From the NCBI GenBank assembly GCA_019722365.1, contig JADFUC010000655.1, positions 1-64,000 of the forward strand: a DNA stretch of 64,000 bases, read 5' to 3'. The position numbers and the translations under genes were made by a program. Below the pieces are notes generated by a model. It had not been told where the DNA came from, did no database searches, and saw only the letters and a list, made by a program, of their open reading frames with translations. The DNA comes from Lithospermum erythrorhizon. Taxonomy: Eukaryota > Streptophyta > Magnoliopsida > Boraginales > Boraginaceae. Of the stretch, positions 36,183 to 48,300 are shown piece after piece (within the stretch, counting starts at the first letter, position 1; each line of letters starts with the position of its first letter).

Positions 36183-36823
36183 TTAATTAGTGCCTCCAAG
36201 AACACCCTTCAGCTTCTTGACAACAGCAGGATCAAGGAAAGTTGTCTTTGAGACCAATTCAGTAGGGAAATCATTCTTAAACAGGGCAAAGTCAAGAATT
36301 TGGAGCCCTGGATTCGGACTGCTGAAGATGAAACAGATACTGAAGTGCTGAGCCGCTGCACTGAATTTATCTGGAAATGTAATAACCCCTGTGGGAAAAC
36401 CATAGCATCTCCCTTGTTAAGTGTCTTAAAATAGACAGTGTTGTCTGATGCTATGAATCCAGCACAGATTATCCCCTGAATGACAATCAGGGCCTCGGAC
36501 GCCCCTGGATGAGTGTGCATTGGAATAACACCACCAGTGCTTAAAGGTCCAACTCGCCAGGAAAGTCGATCCATTCAGGCCACACACACACACCAAATTG
36601 GGCGTCAAAAGCTGGTGTAACAGCCGCACTGATGATATTGCTGGTGTTTCCAGGGGGCGTAAGCCTGAGAAAACAGTGGATTCTCAGTAACATGAAAGGT
36701 TTCTTGCTTAAGGCTAACCTGCGGTCCATATGGTAATTTTAAATCTGCAACGCAGAAATCTTGCACCGATGCCTGAGATGAGGCAACGAGGAATGTAAAA
36801 ACGAAGAAAAGAGGGATGACCAT
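36183..36823 (-). pseudogene. Germin-like protein (cupin), multiply frameshifted
   Basis: Germin-like proteins are secreted cell-wall manganese cupins. The ATG at 36823 opens a signal peptide (MVIPLFFVFTFLVASSQAS) and a mature start VQDFCVADL. GNTSNIISAAVTPAFDAQFG follows in another frame. A third frame holds germin box 1, [10 protein letters not shown], with both His and the Glu, and box 2, [13 protein letters not shown], with its His and Asn. A fourth part, [20 protein letters not shown] to [13 protein letters not shown] and TAA at 36183, needs another shift near 36365. The locus is 641 nt, close to the normal 630-640, so the damage is a few small indels rather than large loss. One lies beside a short GT repeat (GGTGTGTGTGTGTGG, about 36586-36600). 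No intron is evident. It could be a young pseudogene or an allele with sequence errors. Confidence 0.85.
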
Positions 36824-36890
36824 TTTGTTATTCTTTAGAGTAATGTTTGTTTGATGCACTTTTGGTGTTAAGGTTTGCTGGGTTGGTTCA

Positions 36891-36898
36891 CTTATATA
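36891..36898 (-). promoter_or_regulatory. TATA box of the germin-like locus
   Basis: TATATAAG on the minus strand, 68-75 bp upstream of the start codon, leaves room for a leader of about 40 nt, normal for this family. Confidence 0.6.
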
Positions 36899-37452
36899 GA
36901 TAAACTTGAATGAACATACACCAGTCCTTCAACCTAAGCTCTTGGAGATAATGGTTCACGTGATTGCATGTAAGAATTTAACTGTATTATTTCTTAATAG
37001 AAACGACACATTGTGGGCTACTTGATGCATGTGAAGAAATGATCCTTTTTTTTTCAGAATAAAACAAGAAGTTTCTTTTTGTTGTTCTATTGGAAACGGT
37101 TGAAATAAAACGTCCATGTAACATTCTTGTTTTTACTCTCTTGGTATTAGTTTCTTCATAGGGTATATGCCTCCTCATTGCTTCTTTACATTCAATACTG
37201 AGTTTCTGCAAAAATATATGCACCACACTGCATCATGTAAAAGGGAAATATCTTGGCTTGACTATTTTAATTTTGTAATGGGAAACCTACAACTGCTACT
37301 CATTGAGTACGCACTGAGTAGACCTCGGGCTGACATAATATTGTGTTAATCACGTCAGAGCTCGACTGTTTTACTTATTTCATAATGAGCTTCAAAAGCA
37401 TGTACTTACAATGGTGAAAACACAAGCATTACTTGTTTGGATATACTAGATA
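36899..37452. other. Upstream region of the germin-like locus
   Basis: Proximal upstream DNA with no gene. Short open frames on both strands match nothing I recognise. Confidence 0.4.
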
Positions 37453-37690
37453 GATCGTTCCACGTTGATAAAACAAGACCAAGCTCTACGTGACTTTAAA
37501 AGACATTGCATTAGCATTCAAATGGTTACATTAGAGATCTCCCAGTGATAAAATAAGACTTCTTGCTGACTTGATAAGATCTTGCATTAGCATTCACATT
37601 GTTCATATATACTGGGGACTTCCCCACCACTGATAAAACTAGACCCTAGCCAGCTTTATAAGATGTATTGTATTAGCATTCAAACTAAGA
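37453..37690. repeat. Tandem repeat, ~83-bp period, three copies
   Basis: TGATAAAA(C/T)(A/T)AGAC words occur at 37466, 37546 and 37631 (periods 80 and 85). Each is followed by a ...TTGCATTAGCATTCA or TTGTATTAGCATTCA word about 45-50 bp later. The unit lies 0.6-0.9 kb upstream of the germin-like gene. Confidence 0.8.
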
Positions 37691-40600
37691 AATTGTAAAG
37701 TTACAAAATCCTGATTATTGCCGATAATCTATGTGGCCACTGGATGTTACCGTAATGATGAAGTCATGTACGGTTCGAGTTGTTGCAACGACAAATGTAG
37801 ATTTTTTTGAAATAAAATAAAATAATCTATGGGTGAAATTATACATTAAACCTTCAAATGCTTCCTCATTATTGTATATAATCATACCCCGAAGAGCATT
37901 ATAAATGTAGGATATATGGGACCTCAGCCCTCTTTAGTTTTTTTTTTTCTTTTCAAAAAGTAACAAGTTAGGTGTTTAAAAGATACAAAAAAAAAAAATC
38001 ACTTTTTCTTTTGGATGTGGTCCAATCTTTTAGGATATTATGATAGGAAATCATAACAAGAAGACATGTTTTGGCAACCAATTTGGAAATGGTCTCTGCA
38101 AGTCTTCTGACCCCATTTTATGGCACATACTTACATAAGCCAATGGGTGATTCATAAATGAGTGGAGCTCACAATTCCCCCTTTTCAACGGCATTCTGTG
38201 TTTCACTTTGGAGATAACAAAGTGAAAAATTACTAGTTGTTGATGGCTGATAGCTAAGGCAAGTGCAAGTACACAAGGTTGTTAAAAATTAAAGGAACGC
38301 TAGAATCGAATGCTATATCACATAGAAAAACCCTACGAGACTCGTTATAGAATGAGAACCTAATAGCATCTGAATGGGAAGATCTATTTGGGCAGTGAAA
38401 TCGCTATATTTGCAGCTCTAGTTAGCTCCATATTGTGAGCTTTTGTTGATAGCTATTAGAATGTCATGGGTAATATACCATTGTAGGTCCCAGTGCATGT
38501 CATGTATGCACATACTGATAGCTGATGTTTCTAACAGCTTATTTTTGCATTTAAGGCACACACTTCTCCATTTGTTTATGAGGGGAGTGCACAGGCTAAA
38601 TACTTTACTGCTTAGCATTAGTTAGTTCTATCATGCTAACGTTAAGCGGGTGCTAAAGGCGAGAGCTAGGAACTCACATTCAAATTTGGTGTTGATAATG
38701 GCCGGTTAGTTCGGTGTCACCGTCAAGGCTCTGGTGATGAATGGTGACCATGTGACCCGTTTGTATCGAGGCGTTATTACGTATACCAATGAAGTATGAG
38801 TTATGTGATGTTTAGGATTTAAGAGCCAAAAATTGGTGTTGGAATTTGGGAGGTGATAGCCGTGAGGGCATTACCGGTGATCTTGCGGGAGGTGTAGGGC
38901 TTGATATATGGGGTATGAGGGGTGACCTCGTCGATTATCTTTGCCCCCGAGTATGAACTCCACTTAGTTGTCGCTACTTGAGGATTGTCGCATCCAGTTG
39001 AGACAAGCCCCGTGCTTGTAACCTTTGTTAAGGCACGCTTTGAGGCGTCTTTCAGAACGATGTGGAGAAGTTTGAAGTGTCTAGTGTTGCTTTAAACACC
39101 AGAGGAATAGGCGCCTTTAAAGGGGCTCGGTTCCCTTAGTCCCCAGCAAATTTGGTAATTCAAGTGATCACTCTTGTTGCAGTCTCGATCGCTCTTGTGA
39201 GACGGCCGGCTAATTTTCTCCGGCGTTATTCTTTCGTGTAAATGCGTTTCCTGTACATACAAAGAGCTAATGGAGTCGATTATAAGGACTCTCTTATGAG
39301 TGAAAGTAGTTAACTAAGAACACTGGATAAGAGAGATTTTTATTTGTATTTTTTATTATGTTTAGGGATGTAATTTGAAATATAGGGGAGGGTGTTATAG
39401 AGACTTTTTTGGGAACTTTCTTACAGTTAGTTTGGCTCATTGATCAGCTTAGATTTTGATCTTGGCGGATTGAATTTTAAAGGCGAGATCGAGCCGTCGG
39501 AGTACATGGAATGCTTTGTCACTCTTGTGACATAAGAGGCGCCTATTTATCCAGGCGTAGAGATTTGAGGGTCTTTTTAGATTGAATGCGTTTTATATCA
39601 TTTTTGATTTCTTTGGGGTTGTTTTTAAAATTCTTTCTGATGCTTCGTTTAAAGAACCTTTTAAACTTCCATTTAGGCCAAAATAGCGGGGAGTATTGTA
39701 GTAAAATTGGGGGATTTTTGAGCCTAATTTTTAATTGACATTTAATTGGGAGCATAGATTTGAGTTAAAATTTAGAGGTTAATTAATGTAAAGCGCAATT
39801 TCAACCGATTAATTTCGAGGGCTTAATTCAGGAAATCATATTATTTTTCTGAGTGTTAGATTTTAAATTTGGTTTGAGTTGAAACCACTAATGCGTCAAG
39901 TAGCTCGTATGATCAATTTTATTTAATCGTTTCATCGATTAAATTAAATGAAATTTAATTAAAAATCATTTATTAAATTTCGACTGTCTACAATGTTATC
40001 TTTTTCATTCAATTAATTAAATTATTAGTAGTAAAAATAATATATAGTAGTACTTTATTTTTTAAAGTTTGTCACCAATTATATCTTAATAAACAACTAA
40101 TAAGTAATACTCCGTATTGTTCTATTGATTGACCTAGCCACTAGCCAGTGATAAAATTGACACACTCGATCAATATCAAAGTCAAATCTCTATTCTCTAC
40201 AAAGCATGATGAATAACTCATTTATCGGAGAAAAAGTAACGTTTGTTGTCATTATTTGAATGATTTACCTTGCGAAATAATTTGTTCTTAAGGTAAAAAT
40301 TAAAACGCCCATATTTTTAAGACCGCCAGGTATCTGCTTATTCTCGGATGATAAAAGGTTTTTAAACTATATTAAGATGACAAAATAATTGTTTGACAAG
40401 ATAAATACAATTTTCATCTTTTTATTTAGAATTTTATGAGTCAAAGCTAAATCAAATTTTATAGAATGGAAAAGTATTTCATATTGCCTCCGTGCTCCAG
40501 TATAAGTGATGGTTTATGATTGAACTCACTTGTATGAAATATTTGGAGATTATTCTTTTGCTCAATCTTTTTACAGGTTCTAAAAGAAGTCTCTAAATGT

Positions 40601-41579
40601 TTATTCTACTTTATTATATAATTTTTATTTGCATTCTTTATTGGTTGATAATATTATTTGCCATCTGAAAATAGTAAAATCAATGATTAACTAATAAAGT
40701 ATCAAACTTTTATTGCCATGATGACTTATTGTTTTTGATATGGAGAAAAGAATGGAATTATTGATTGTCATGTGGAGACACAAATTAATAGAAGTGTAAT
40801 ATACATTGGATATAAAGAGAATATTAGGTTTGTGAATCAAATTTACTCGTTTGTGTGTCGATGGGGGAACTTTAGCGAATGGGATCGAGAAGCCAATAAA
40901 GTTTGAAAAATAGATGCGATGCTAATTTTGGCGGGAGATGTGGGAGGCTTTATGAGTGAGGCATATAGCCCAGCAATGATGGCGTTGACTACTTATGCTA
41001 AAATGTCTGGCAGCCCGCAGAGTCTGAATCCGGGGTAAAATGAGGTACCGGAAATTGTGAAGCTAAGTGCGTGTAAACTGCGGACGGAGAAAATTCGAAA
41101 GTCGTGCGAGCCAACTTTTGCTTCAGTCGAGTTCGGGTTTGCATTTCGAAATGAATTTTGATTTGGCATTCGGTAAAATGGCAGGTTACACTCTACGCGT
41201 TTTTGTTCTTTTGCGTTAAAGGGTGTTTGAGTGCTTAATGCTTAAGGAGGCGTTTTGGTTAGCGACCTGCAAGTGATATTATTAGAGCTCGTAGGCGGTT
41301 AGTAGATGGTTAAATTGAAACCCGATAAAACATGGTGGGCCTATCTGGGAAGCGTCGTCAATATGATCGCTTTTGAGGAAGGAGTCGAATATGTTTTAAG
41401 CCAGCGTGGCAAACTTCACTCCCGTCGGATTGTTCGTTGTAATTGTTTGTTAGTTTGTATTAGATTTCATTTAAGTATGAGTTTTTTGTATTGTTTATTT
41501 CTGAGAAGTTTTTGTTGTATAGTTCGTTTTTACGTATTGATTTCACTACTGATATCTAGATATTTGTGGTAATTAGTTA
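37691..41579. other. Unassigned, mostly transposon-like DNA
   Basis: There are A/T runs at 37930-38010. A CG-richer block at about 38640-39560 (with GCACGCTTTGAGGCG and similar) looks like transposon debris, and an AT-rich stretch follows to 40.8 kb. The 88-codon open frame at 41306-41572 (+) begins with a charged, possibly coding string (MVKLKPDKTWWAYLGS) and then turns into an AT-rich hydrophobic shadow. No domain was recognised. Confidence 0.3.
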
Positions 41580-43620
41580 ATTCGATTTTAAAATTTTTGG
41601 GCTTTGTCATGGATTTTTGGTTGAGTTATATTATGCATGGGCTGGTTATTTATAATGAAAAAGAATTGAGGCCCTTAAAAATATAATATGAAGTTTGGGG
41701 ATAAAAGTATAATTTTGAAAAGTTTAGGAGTAAAGGCATAAACTACACAAAACCTAAGCCGATCCCGACCGAGTGAAAACCCCGAGCGCGTCCAGCCGCC
41801 AGAGCCCAACCAAATCAACCCTCGACTTCGTTCGCACCCACCGCGCGTCAATTTAAGTTGGGATACTATTATTAATTCGCCTTGCCGCTTCGCATGAAGA
41901 CTCATTCAAAAATTGACAATTTGGGGCCCTGAAATGAGAGTTTAATGTTTAATTTTGGTGGAATTATATTTTTTGTGATTTAGTCTTAACTTTGTTGGCT
42001 AGATTAGTTAAATTGAGATTTGCTTGGTATATTATTCGTTACTAATAGTGATATGAGTTTAAATTCTTAGGCAAATATGTTTTGATGGGTTGGGCCTATT
42101 GTTTGGTTTATTAATTTATGTTAGGTTTACTTGTAGAAGTACTTAAAAGATAAATTAGATTTGGTATATTGGATGGTGGTTTGAGAATTTTTGAGTATTA
42201 TATTTGATGTGAAAAATATGTATTAGTTAAGGCACATGAAGAATTTAAAGGTGTTAAGTAGGTTTTGTATGAAATATAATATTTACACTATGTTGTTATT
42301 ATTATCTTTAGATATTGGGGAATCGGATTGAGAATCGATTAGGAGGTTCAGATTAGTGAGATTTGTAATTCGAGGTGAGTGGTTGTTGTTGGGGTTCTCA
42401 GCGTAGCACAGTGGGTTTCTAAACTATTGGATCACGAATCTAGAATCTTTACGTATTGTACAAAAATAATGGCGTATGAACTACAAGGTGTGCCTTTCTT
42501 GAATAAATTTGGCGGTGACGATTCAACTTCGCGATGCTCGCGTAGAGTATCTCGAGAGTATCCGCTTTTGACCAGGGGAATTTTCGAACTCTTCGTGCGT
42601 TGTACTAGAGCGATTAAAGTAGAAACTTGGAACAAAAGATGAAAATAAATCAATTCTTTTTTCAAGGGGAGGGGGTTACGACAGCTGGCTAGCCCCAGGG
42701 GGGAGGGAGATGAGGGTTGTTGATTTGCTTTTAATCAGGTGGCGGGTTGTATGTTGTATTATGAGAATCACCTTCTTAATATAATAATATTGGAGGTGTT
42801 TTAAGGAGATAAAAACTGCCACTATCGATCCAGCGCCACTCGGCAGTCCCGTATCTCGAAATTTCGGTTGCCGTCACGAATGTTTCGCCCGTGGCCCCGT
42901 TTTATCTTTCCCGGAGAGGGTTTAATACAATATTATAGTTCGGTTTCTTGTCGTGACCTCTTGGGACGGATTGACAAAGAGTAATATACTAAAACAATAA
43001 TAACGACTATTGTATTAATATATAGATTACAGCGGACCACTAATGCTTCTCGTAACCCACAATATCAATTTCGATAAATCCTAAATATTAATTGTCCGGC
43101 TGGTAACATATATTGGCTTTTATATTATGAATGAACAAATCCCGGTTATCTGTCCAAAGATTTTAAAGCATTGCATTTTATAAGATAATTTGCCTTAATT
43201 CAGCTTGATTGCTTGCCCACGTCTAGTTATTTTGTCTTAAAAATATATTTATGAGTATTTTGTCGAACTATTTTGGAATAAATTATATTTTTTGAAGTAC
43301 TTTCTTATATGTATGTTTTCAAAAAATTAGTCAAGCATGAAATGATTCTGAAATGTGATATTTTGAGTTGTGTGTATGATAGCAGGCACAGATGCGATGT
43401 TTTTAAATTATATTTTTTGTGGGAATTATTTGGATATGAAGTTGGCCTTGTCATTTATGAGATCCGTTGCTAGCGGGTTATCGAAGGGGATAAGCTAGAA
43501 GTGTTAGGAGCTTACGGGTAGTCGCGGTCAGGAGAAATTGTGACTCGTAGCCTCGTTCTAGGGAGGATGTCCTAGTTGCCACTTAGTTAAGGGGAAAAAC
43601 CTACTATTACGAACATCTAT
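41580..43620 (+). mobile_element. Gypsy-like LTR remnant, forward
   Basis: AAAGTATAATTTTGAAAAG and TTTAGGAGTAAAGGCATAAAC at about 41700-41740, followed by a C-rich leader-like part (AAACCTAAGCCGATCCCGACC), resemble the U3/R boundary of plant gypsy LTRs. A G/T-rich body follows, with a CG-rich tail at 43480-43620. No coding remains are readable. Class inferred from layout. Confidence 0.4.
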
Positions 43621-44913
43621 ATTCTTAAATGGTGTTCTCGAGATAGGCGGGTTGTGTTTAGAATAAAGGAAAACGGGTTTTTGGAAGTTCTACGTAGCAA
43701 AATCTAAGTTTTTAAATATGTTTTTGATGATCTTGTCTATGTTAAGGCACTTCTTTGGGCATAAATGTTTTGATATATAATATAGATATAGATAGTTTAT
43801 ATAACTTAACCGTATGTTGTTTATATATAATATAGATATAAATAGTTTTAAAGTATTATGTATGTAATGCGATTGTTTGGCCAGTAGATGGGTTATGATT
43901 CTTTGCTTGAGGTACATTGATAATGGCAATTTCGATTTTGTATTAAAGATTAGAATCGGGTTGTGTCGATTAATATGGTAGAAAAGTAAGAGTATCGTCT
44001 CACAGGTGCCGTTACCGAGATGCTAGTTCTTTTTAAGGCTTCCTTAATTAACTATGACAATTAATTATTTTAGTGAAAAATGCTAAAATGGCTTAATACT
44101 TGAACTAAATTGAAATAAGCTAAAAACAAAGAATCTCAAATATTGTAAATATTATGAAGGCCAGCCATGACCGCGTGATTTCGTTAGATGAAGTAAGTAT
44201 TTGGTAAGCATGAGGTTATTTATCGGTCGTAACAAGATGATTCTAAAATGATAATATTCTCTCGGTAAATACTTAGCACTCTAACAAATGGCTTCATATA
44301 TTTATGATAGTTGAAATATTGAAGCAGGATGAAACAATTGTCTTTCAACTTTTGCAGTAACGCGTCTTTTATATCTCATGGTAAATGAAGCAACGTGTTA
44401 ATTACTGGCTTTTCTAAGTGATGTTCCTAACTCTAGCAAATTAATCAATTTGCTTAAACATGATCCATTAATGGCCAATTAATGAAAATGATTAAGTATA
44501 ATAAATTTAAAATTATAATAAAAAATAAACAAAGCTTGAAAAATAAATAATCGAGGAAATCAACTATATCATAATTAGACTAATAACAATTTAGTTCGGA
44601 ATGAAAGCAAAAGCATAAATAAACAAGTATTATTGAAAAGTATTCAAAATAATAAAATAGAGTGATTGAACATTAAATCAATGGCTTCCTGGAGGCTGGA
44701 GCCTGGAAGTCTGGAACTTCGTCAGGATTGTCGTCCCCCTCTGGGGCTGGTAAGCGCTTGCATAATAATCATGTGGGCTACTAATCATCTACAGTGGTCC
44801 ACTCCACTTTCACTATGCCACGGACTCAAGTGACTATTTGATTGGGCCAGAATGCAAGCTTGGAAAAATTGATCTTCATATTTTGAAAGGCACACTTCGG
44901 GTTTTACAAACTA
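43621..44913. other. Unassigned AT-rich DNA
   Basis: A TATATAATATAGATATA word is repeated at about 43773 and 43822. Nothing else is recognisable. Confidence 0.35.
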
Positions 44914-47286
44914 GACGTGTCAAAGGGGCCGGAGCCGGGCCAAAAGTATGAGCGAATCAGGCGGGCCCAGGCCGGGTTCGGAGGCCCCATTTGGCGGGCG
45001 GGCGGCCCGCTAAACTATTGGGCATGTCCACTTGACTTGCGTGTCTGGGGGCCTTGGCGTGGTAACGTCAAATTTAAGGCATTTTGGCCTAGTGTAATAG
45101 CGTGTGCGTACCACATAAAGAATGCGTTTGGTGTGTTGTAACAGCGTAGAGCGTTACGCGTTGAGTACAGCATCCCCATATTTTGAAGCGTTTTCTTTAT
45201 TCTGACTGTTATTTATGAATAAGCGTTACCACGTCGTCAGCGTGGCGCGACTTCGTCTGGCTTGACTATATTTTTCGAAGGTTGGTGAAGATAGCAATTT
45301 GAAGTATTATGAATAATAAACATTGCCGCGTCGATGGCTGGTAGCGTTTGATAACTTAAGCAGCTAGTTTATATCCGTTAGCGGCTAAGCGTTCACCGCG
45401 TTTATAACGGCGTGTGCCGTTATTCTGCGGGATTCTTGACATTCCACCATTGGCTTGGCCTCATAAATAGGGAGGGCCAGCGAAGCTTGTTTACTCGCAA
45501 ATCTAGCTTAATCTAAACACAATCAAAGCAATTCTTGTATGTTCACTTAAGCATTCTTGATAGAAGGTGAAATAATTTCTTTATAATCATAAGTATTTAT
45601 GATCACATAATTAAAGCGATTGTGGTATATTTCAATTAAATTAGCTTAATCGATCGATCTTGAAAGGCACTTCCGGATTCGGTTAGAAAGCAGGGGAGTT
45701 TTATAAAGCTTCGACCCAGGCTTCAAAGGTTGTTAATTTGGATGGGGGCATGGTTATAATGTTAATGGTGTCCGTGGTAGTTTCACGGAACAAGATTTAG
45801 CTAGAGCATTTGGTAGCATGAGTAGGAAGGGATACATGATTACGTAGAAAGAGGGTGGTGCAAAAGTATCAGATTATTTAGAGGAAAGAGTTGTGCTTAG
45901 ATTCTTATGATAATTAAGTAGAAATTTGAAATCTCGTATAGGCGTATAAGTACAATTTGAAGCGGCCGCCCAGATTGTTTACATTCGAAGTCACTTTTAC
46001 TTATTTAATAGTGGGGCATAGACTTACTTTTATCGTGCTTTTGTCAAGTGGGCTCTTTGTTAGTTGGGGTTTTAAATTTAATTCTGGCATATGATTATAG
46101 AGCATTATGAGCTACAAAAGAATAAACACCAGCACGTCAATATACGCTGATCATCTCCCATTATGTTAGTTAATGTCAAAATATTTCACATTATGGAAGA
46201 TTAAAGCAAATGGTACAATAGGAAGAAATATGATGGGAGCTTAGTCGTTCTTTGCCGAGGGGTTGTATATGTGGGAGGTGTGTTGCGTTCTAAGTAGGAA
46301 GTTTTTGATCAATTTGAGCTCGTGAGGGATGATGTGTGGAAGTTTATGAGTGTCGCCCCAATCACTTACTGGAGATGGACACCAAGTAATGGGGAGCCAA
46401 CCTATCCACGGAGGCCGATTTACGTGCATCGACACGGGGCCCTCCTATGGAATATCCGATCGAGGCTTTGTTGGAGATGCTAAACACCGCTTTGAGGAAA
46501 AATGTTTACGAGATTGCTTGATTTATGAGGCGGAATATCGATAAGAAGTCTTAGGATTGATCGCCGCTAGTAGAGGATATGAGGTTGATGATCTTGAGGG
46601 AGTAATAAAACCGCGCCGCCACCGGAGTTGGCGACTCGAAGAAACACATGAGTGAATGTGTTTTGGGTTTATCTTCATTATGTACTTTGAAATAATTATG
46701 GTTTATTTTAATTTTTATGTCATGTATGGGTTGAGGCAATTTGGTATTTATAGTTTTGCAATTTAGTATTTGAACAATTTAGTGTTTATGGTTTTTGTAA
46801 TTTTATGTAAATGACCCATTTCTATAAAGTGACTTCGGTTTGTTGTTGCTAAAATGCGTGCCTTTGTATTGGCGTTTAACGTGGGGCCACTTATATTTGA
46901 CGTTACCACTTTAATTCTAAGATGTATTTCATACGACTTTAAATGTTATTGCGGCTTTAGATTGAAAAAAATTTACCCACGTTAATTTCATGTATTTAGA
47001 CCATGTTAAGCGGATTAAGCGTTACCCGTCTAATATAAGCGTGGTAGCGTTGTCAAGAGCTTTAAGGGGGTCTCAGGGCGAACCCGGGCTAAGGCCACTT
47101 TAATGGGCTCGAACCGGGCCGAGGGGGCGGAACTCCTTGGCCACTTATCGATTTCGTTTATAAAGCAATTTGGCAGGTGAGCACTAAATGAACTCACAGG
47201 GGCACGAGGATCGGACAGACTTCGGGCTACCGGGCCACATGCCACTGAATAACCAGCTGGAAGCCGATTGGATTTTCCGCGTCTAG
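44914..47286. mobile_element. hAT-like element with GC-rich ends (tentative)
   Basis: The left end TAGACGTGTCAAAGGGGCCG leads into GGGCC/GGCCCG-rich DNA, a pattern typical of plant hAT elements. The right end, read inverted, begins TAGACGCGGAAAATCC and also leads into GGCCCGGTAGCCCG. The two ends match over about 10 of 16 bases. GCGTT-type motifs cluster just inside both ends (45.04-45.42 and 46.86-47.06 kb). CCTCATAAATAGGGAGG at 45460 looks like a promoter. No hAT transposase motif could be read and no 8-bp target duplication is seen. Confidence 0.4.
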
Positions 47287-48300
47287 TTTAGACACCTTCT
47301 TCGTTTGGGAGTTGGGACATCATCTTGGTCTTTTAATGAGTTTATGCATAAAAAGCTTGTGGATTACTCACAATTGCTCCCGATATTCTTATAATTTTTA
47401 TTCAGCCACTAAATTCACAATTGGGAGAGAAATAAAATATAATTTTTTTATAATTAAGCTCAAAATAGCATTATAAACACAATAAGTGCATCCATAAGCT
47501 GCTATATTTTATAATACTTATGGAGATATTTAGCCTCCATAGGCTTACAATTAAGTTAGTTTGATACCGATTCTTTGAGATGGTTTGAGATAAGATTCGA
47601 TGTTTCAGATTCGGAATTGTTCTTTATTTTCTATTGGTTTATTGGAGTTGTGTTATTCGTAGACTTTACTTGATGTTAGAAGAAAAAGAGGTGTGTATTA
47701 TGAAGGTGATACTTTAAGGATTCAGGGGTTATAACAAGTGATATGTTTTTGAGAGATATCTTGAGTAGTTTAGGTATGCATTGTCTACCTGGTTGTTCCC
47801 CAGATTATTAGTTAGATGTTTTTCTTATATTTGAGTTTAGTATTGTGTATAATTAGCCGCTTAAATTATATACATTTGAAATCTGAGGTAAGCGCCTTGC
47901 ATGCTCTCTTTGGGAGTATGCTGACGGCTTAAAGGATTCGGGGTTGTTACATGAAGTCTTAAGAGAAGGGACAGGGGAGATACACTTGATTAACCAACCT
48001 TGAAGTTGCAGGTACACCAAGCCTTAATTCATACCTTTGTATTTGAACTACGCCAGTCTATATTAGTTAGTAGTTTGGTTAAGGATAGACGTAACTTAAT
48101 CGAACCGGGCCTAAAGGACTATTAGCGAGCTTAGCTGAGGCAATGTGTGTTTATAAATTGATGAAGGATGAGGCCCAAATGGCTTTAGAACCAACCTGAT
48201 CGATGCAATTCGGTGAGCTTTTTGCTTTTGAGTCGGTTTGAAGCCTCACGGGCCGGTAATGGCGTGGTAGTTTAATATAAAGCGTGTGGTTTAAGCGTCC
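47287..48300. other. Unassigned AT-rich DNA
   Basis: No gene. A CG-richer patch with GCGTG words lies at about 48230-48300. Confidence 0.35.

Noticed and set aside
41306..41572. 88-codon frame beginning MVKLKPDKTWW as a real small gene
   Set aside because: After about 50 codons it becomes low-complexity hydrophobic sequence typical of T-rich DNA, and no family or promoter is evident.
46241..46544. Overlapping 64-codon frames within the hAT-like element as transposase
   Set aside because: Neither frame shows the hAT dimerisation motif or any other recognised hAT segment.
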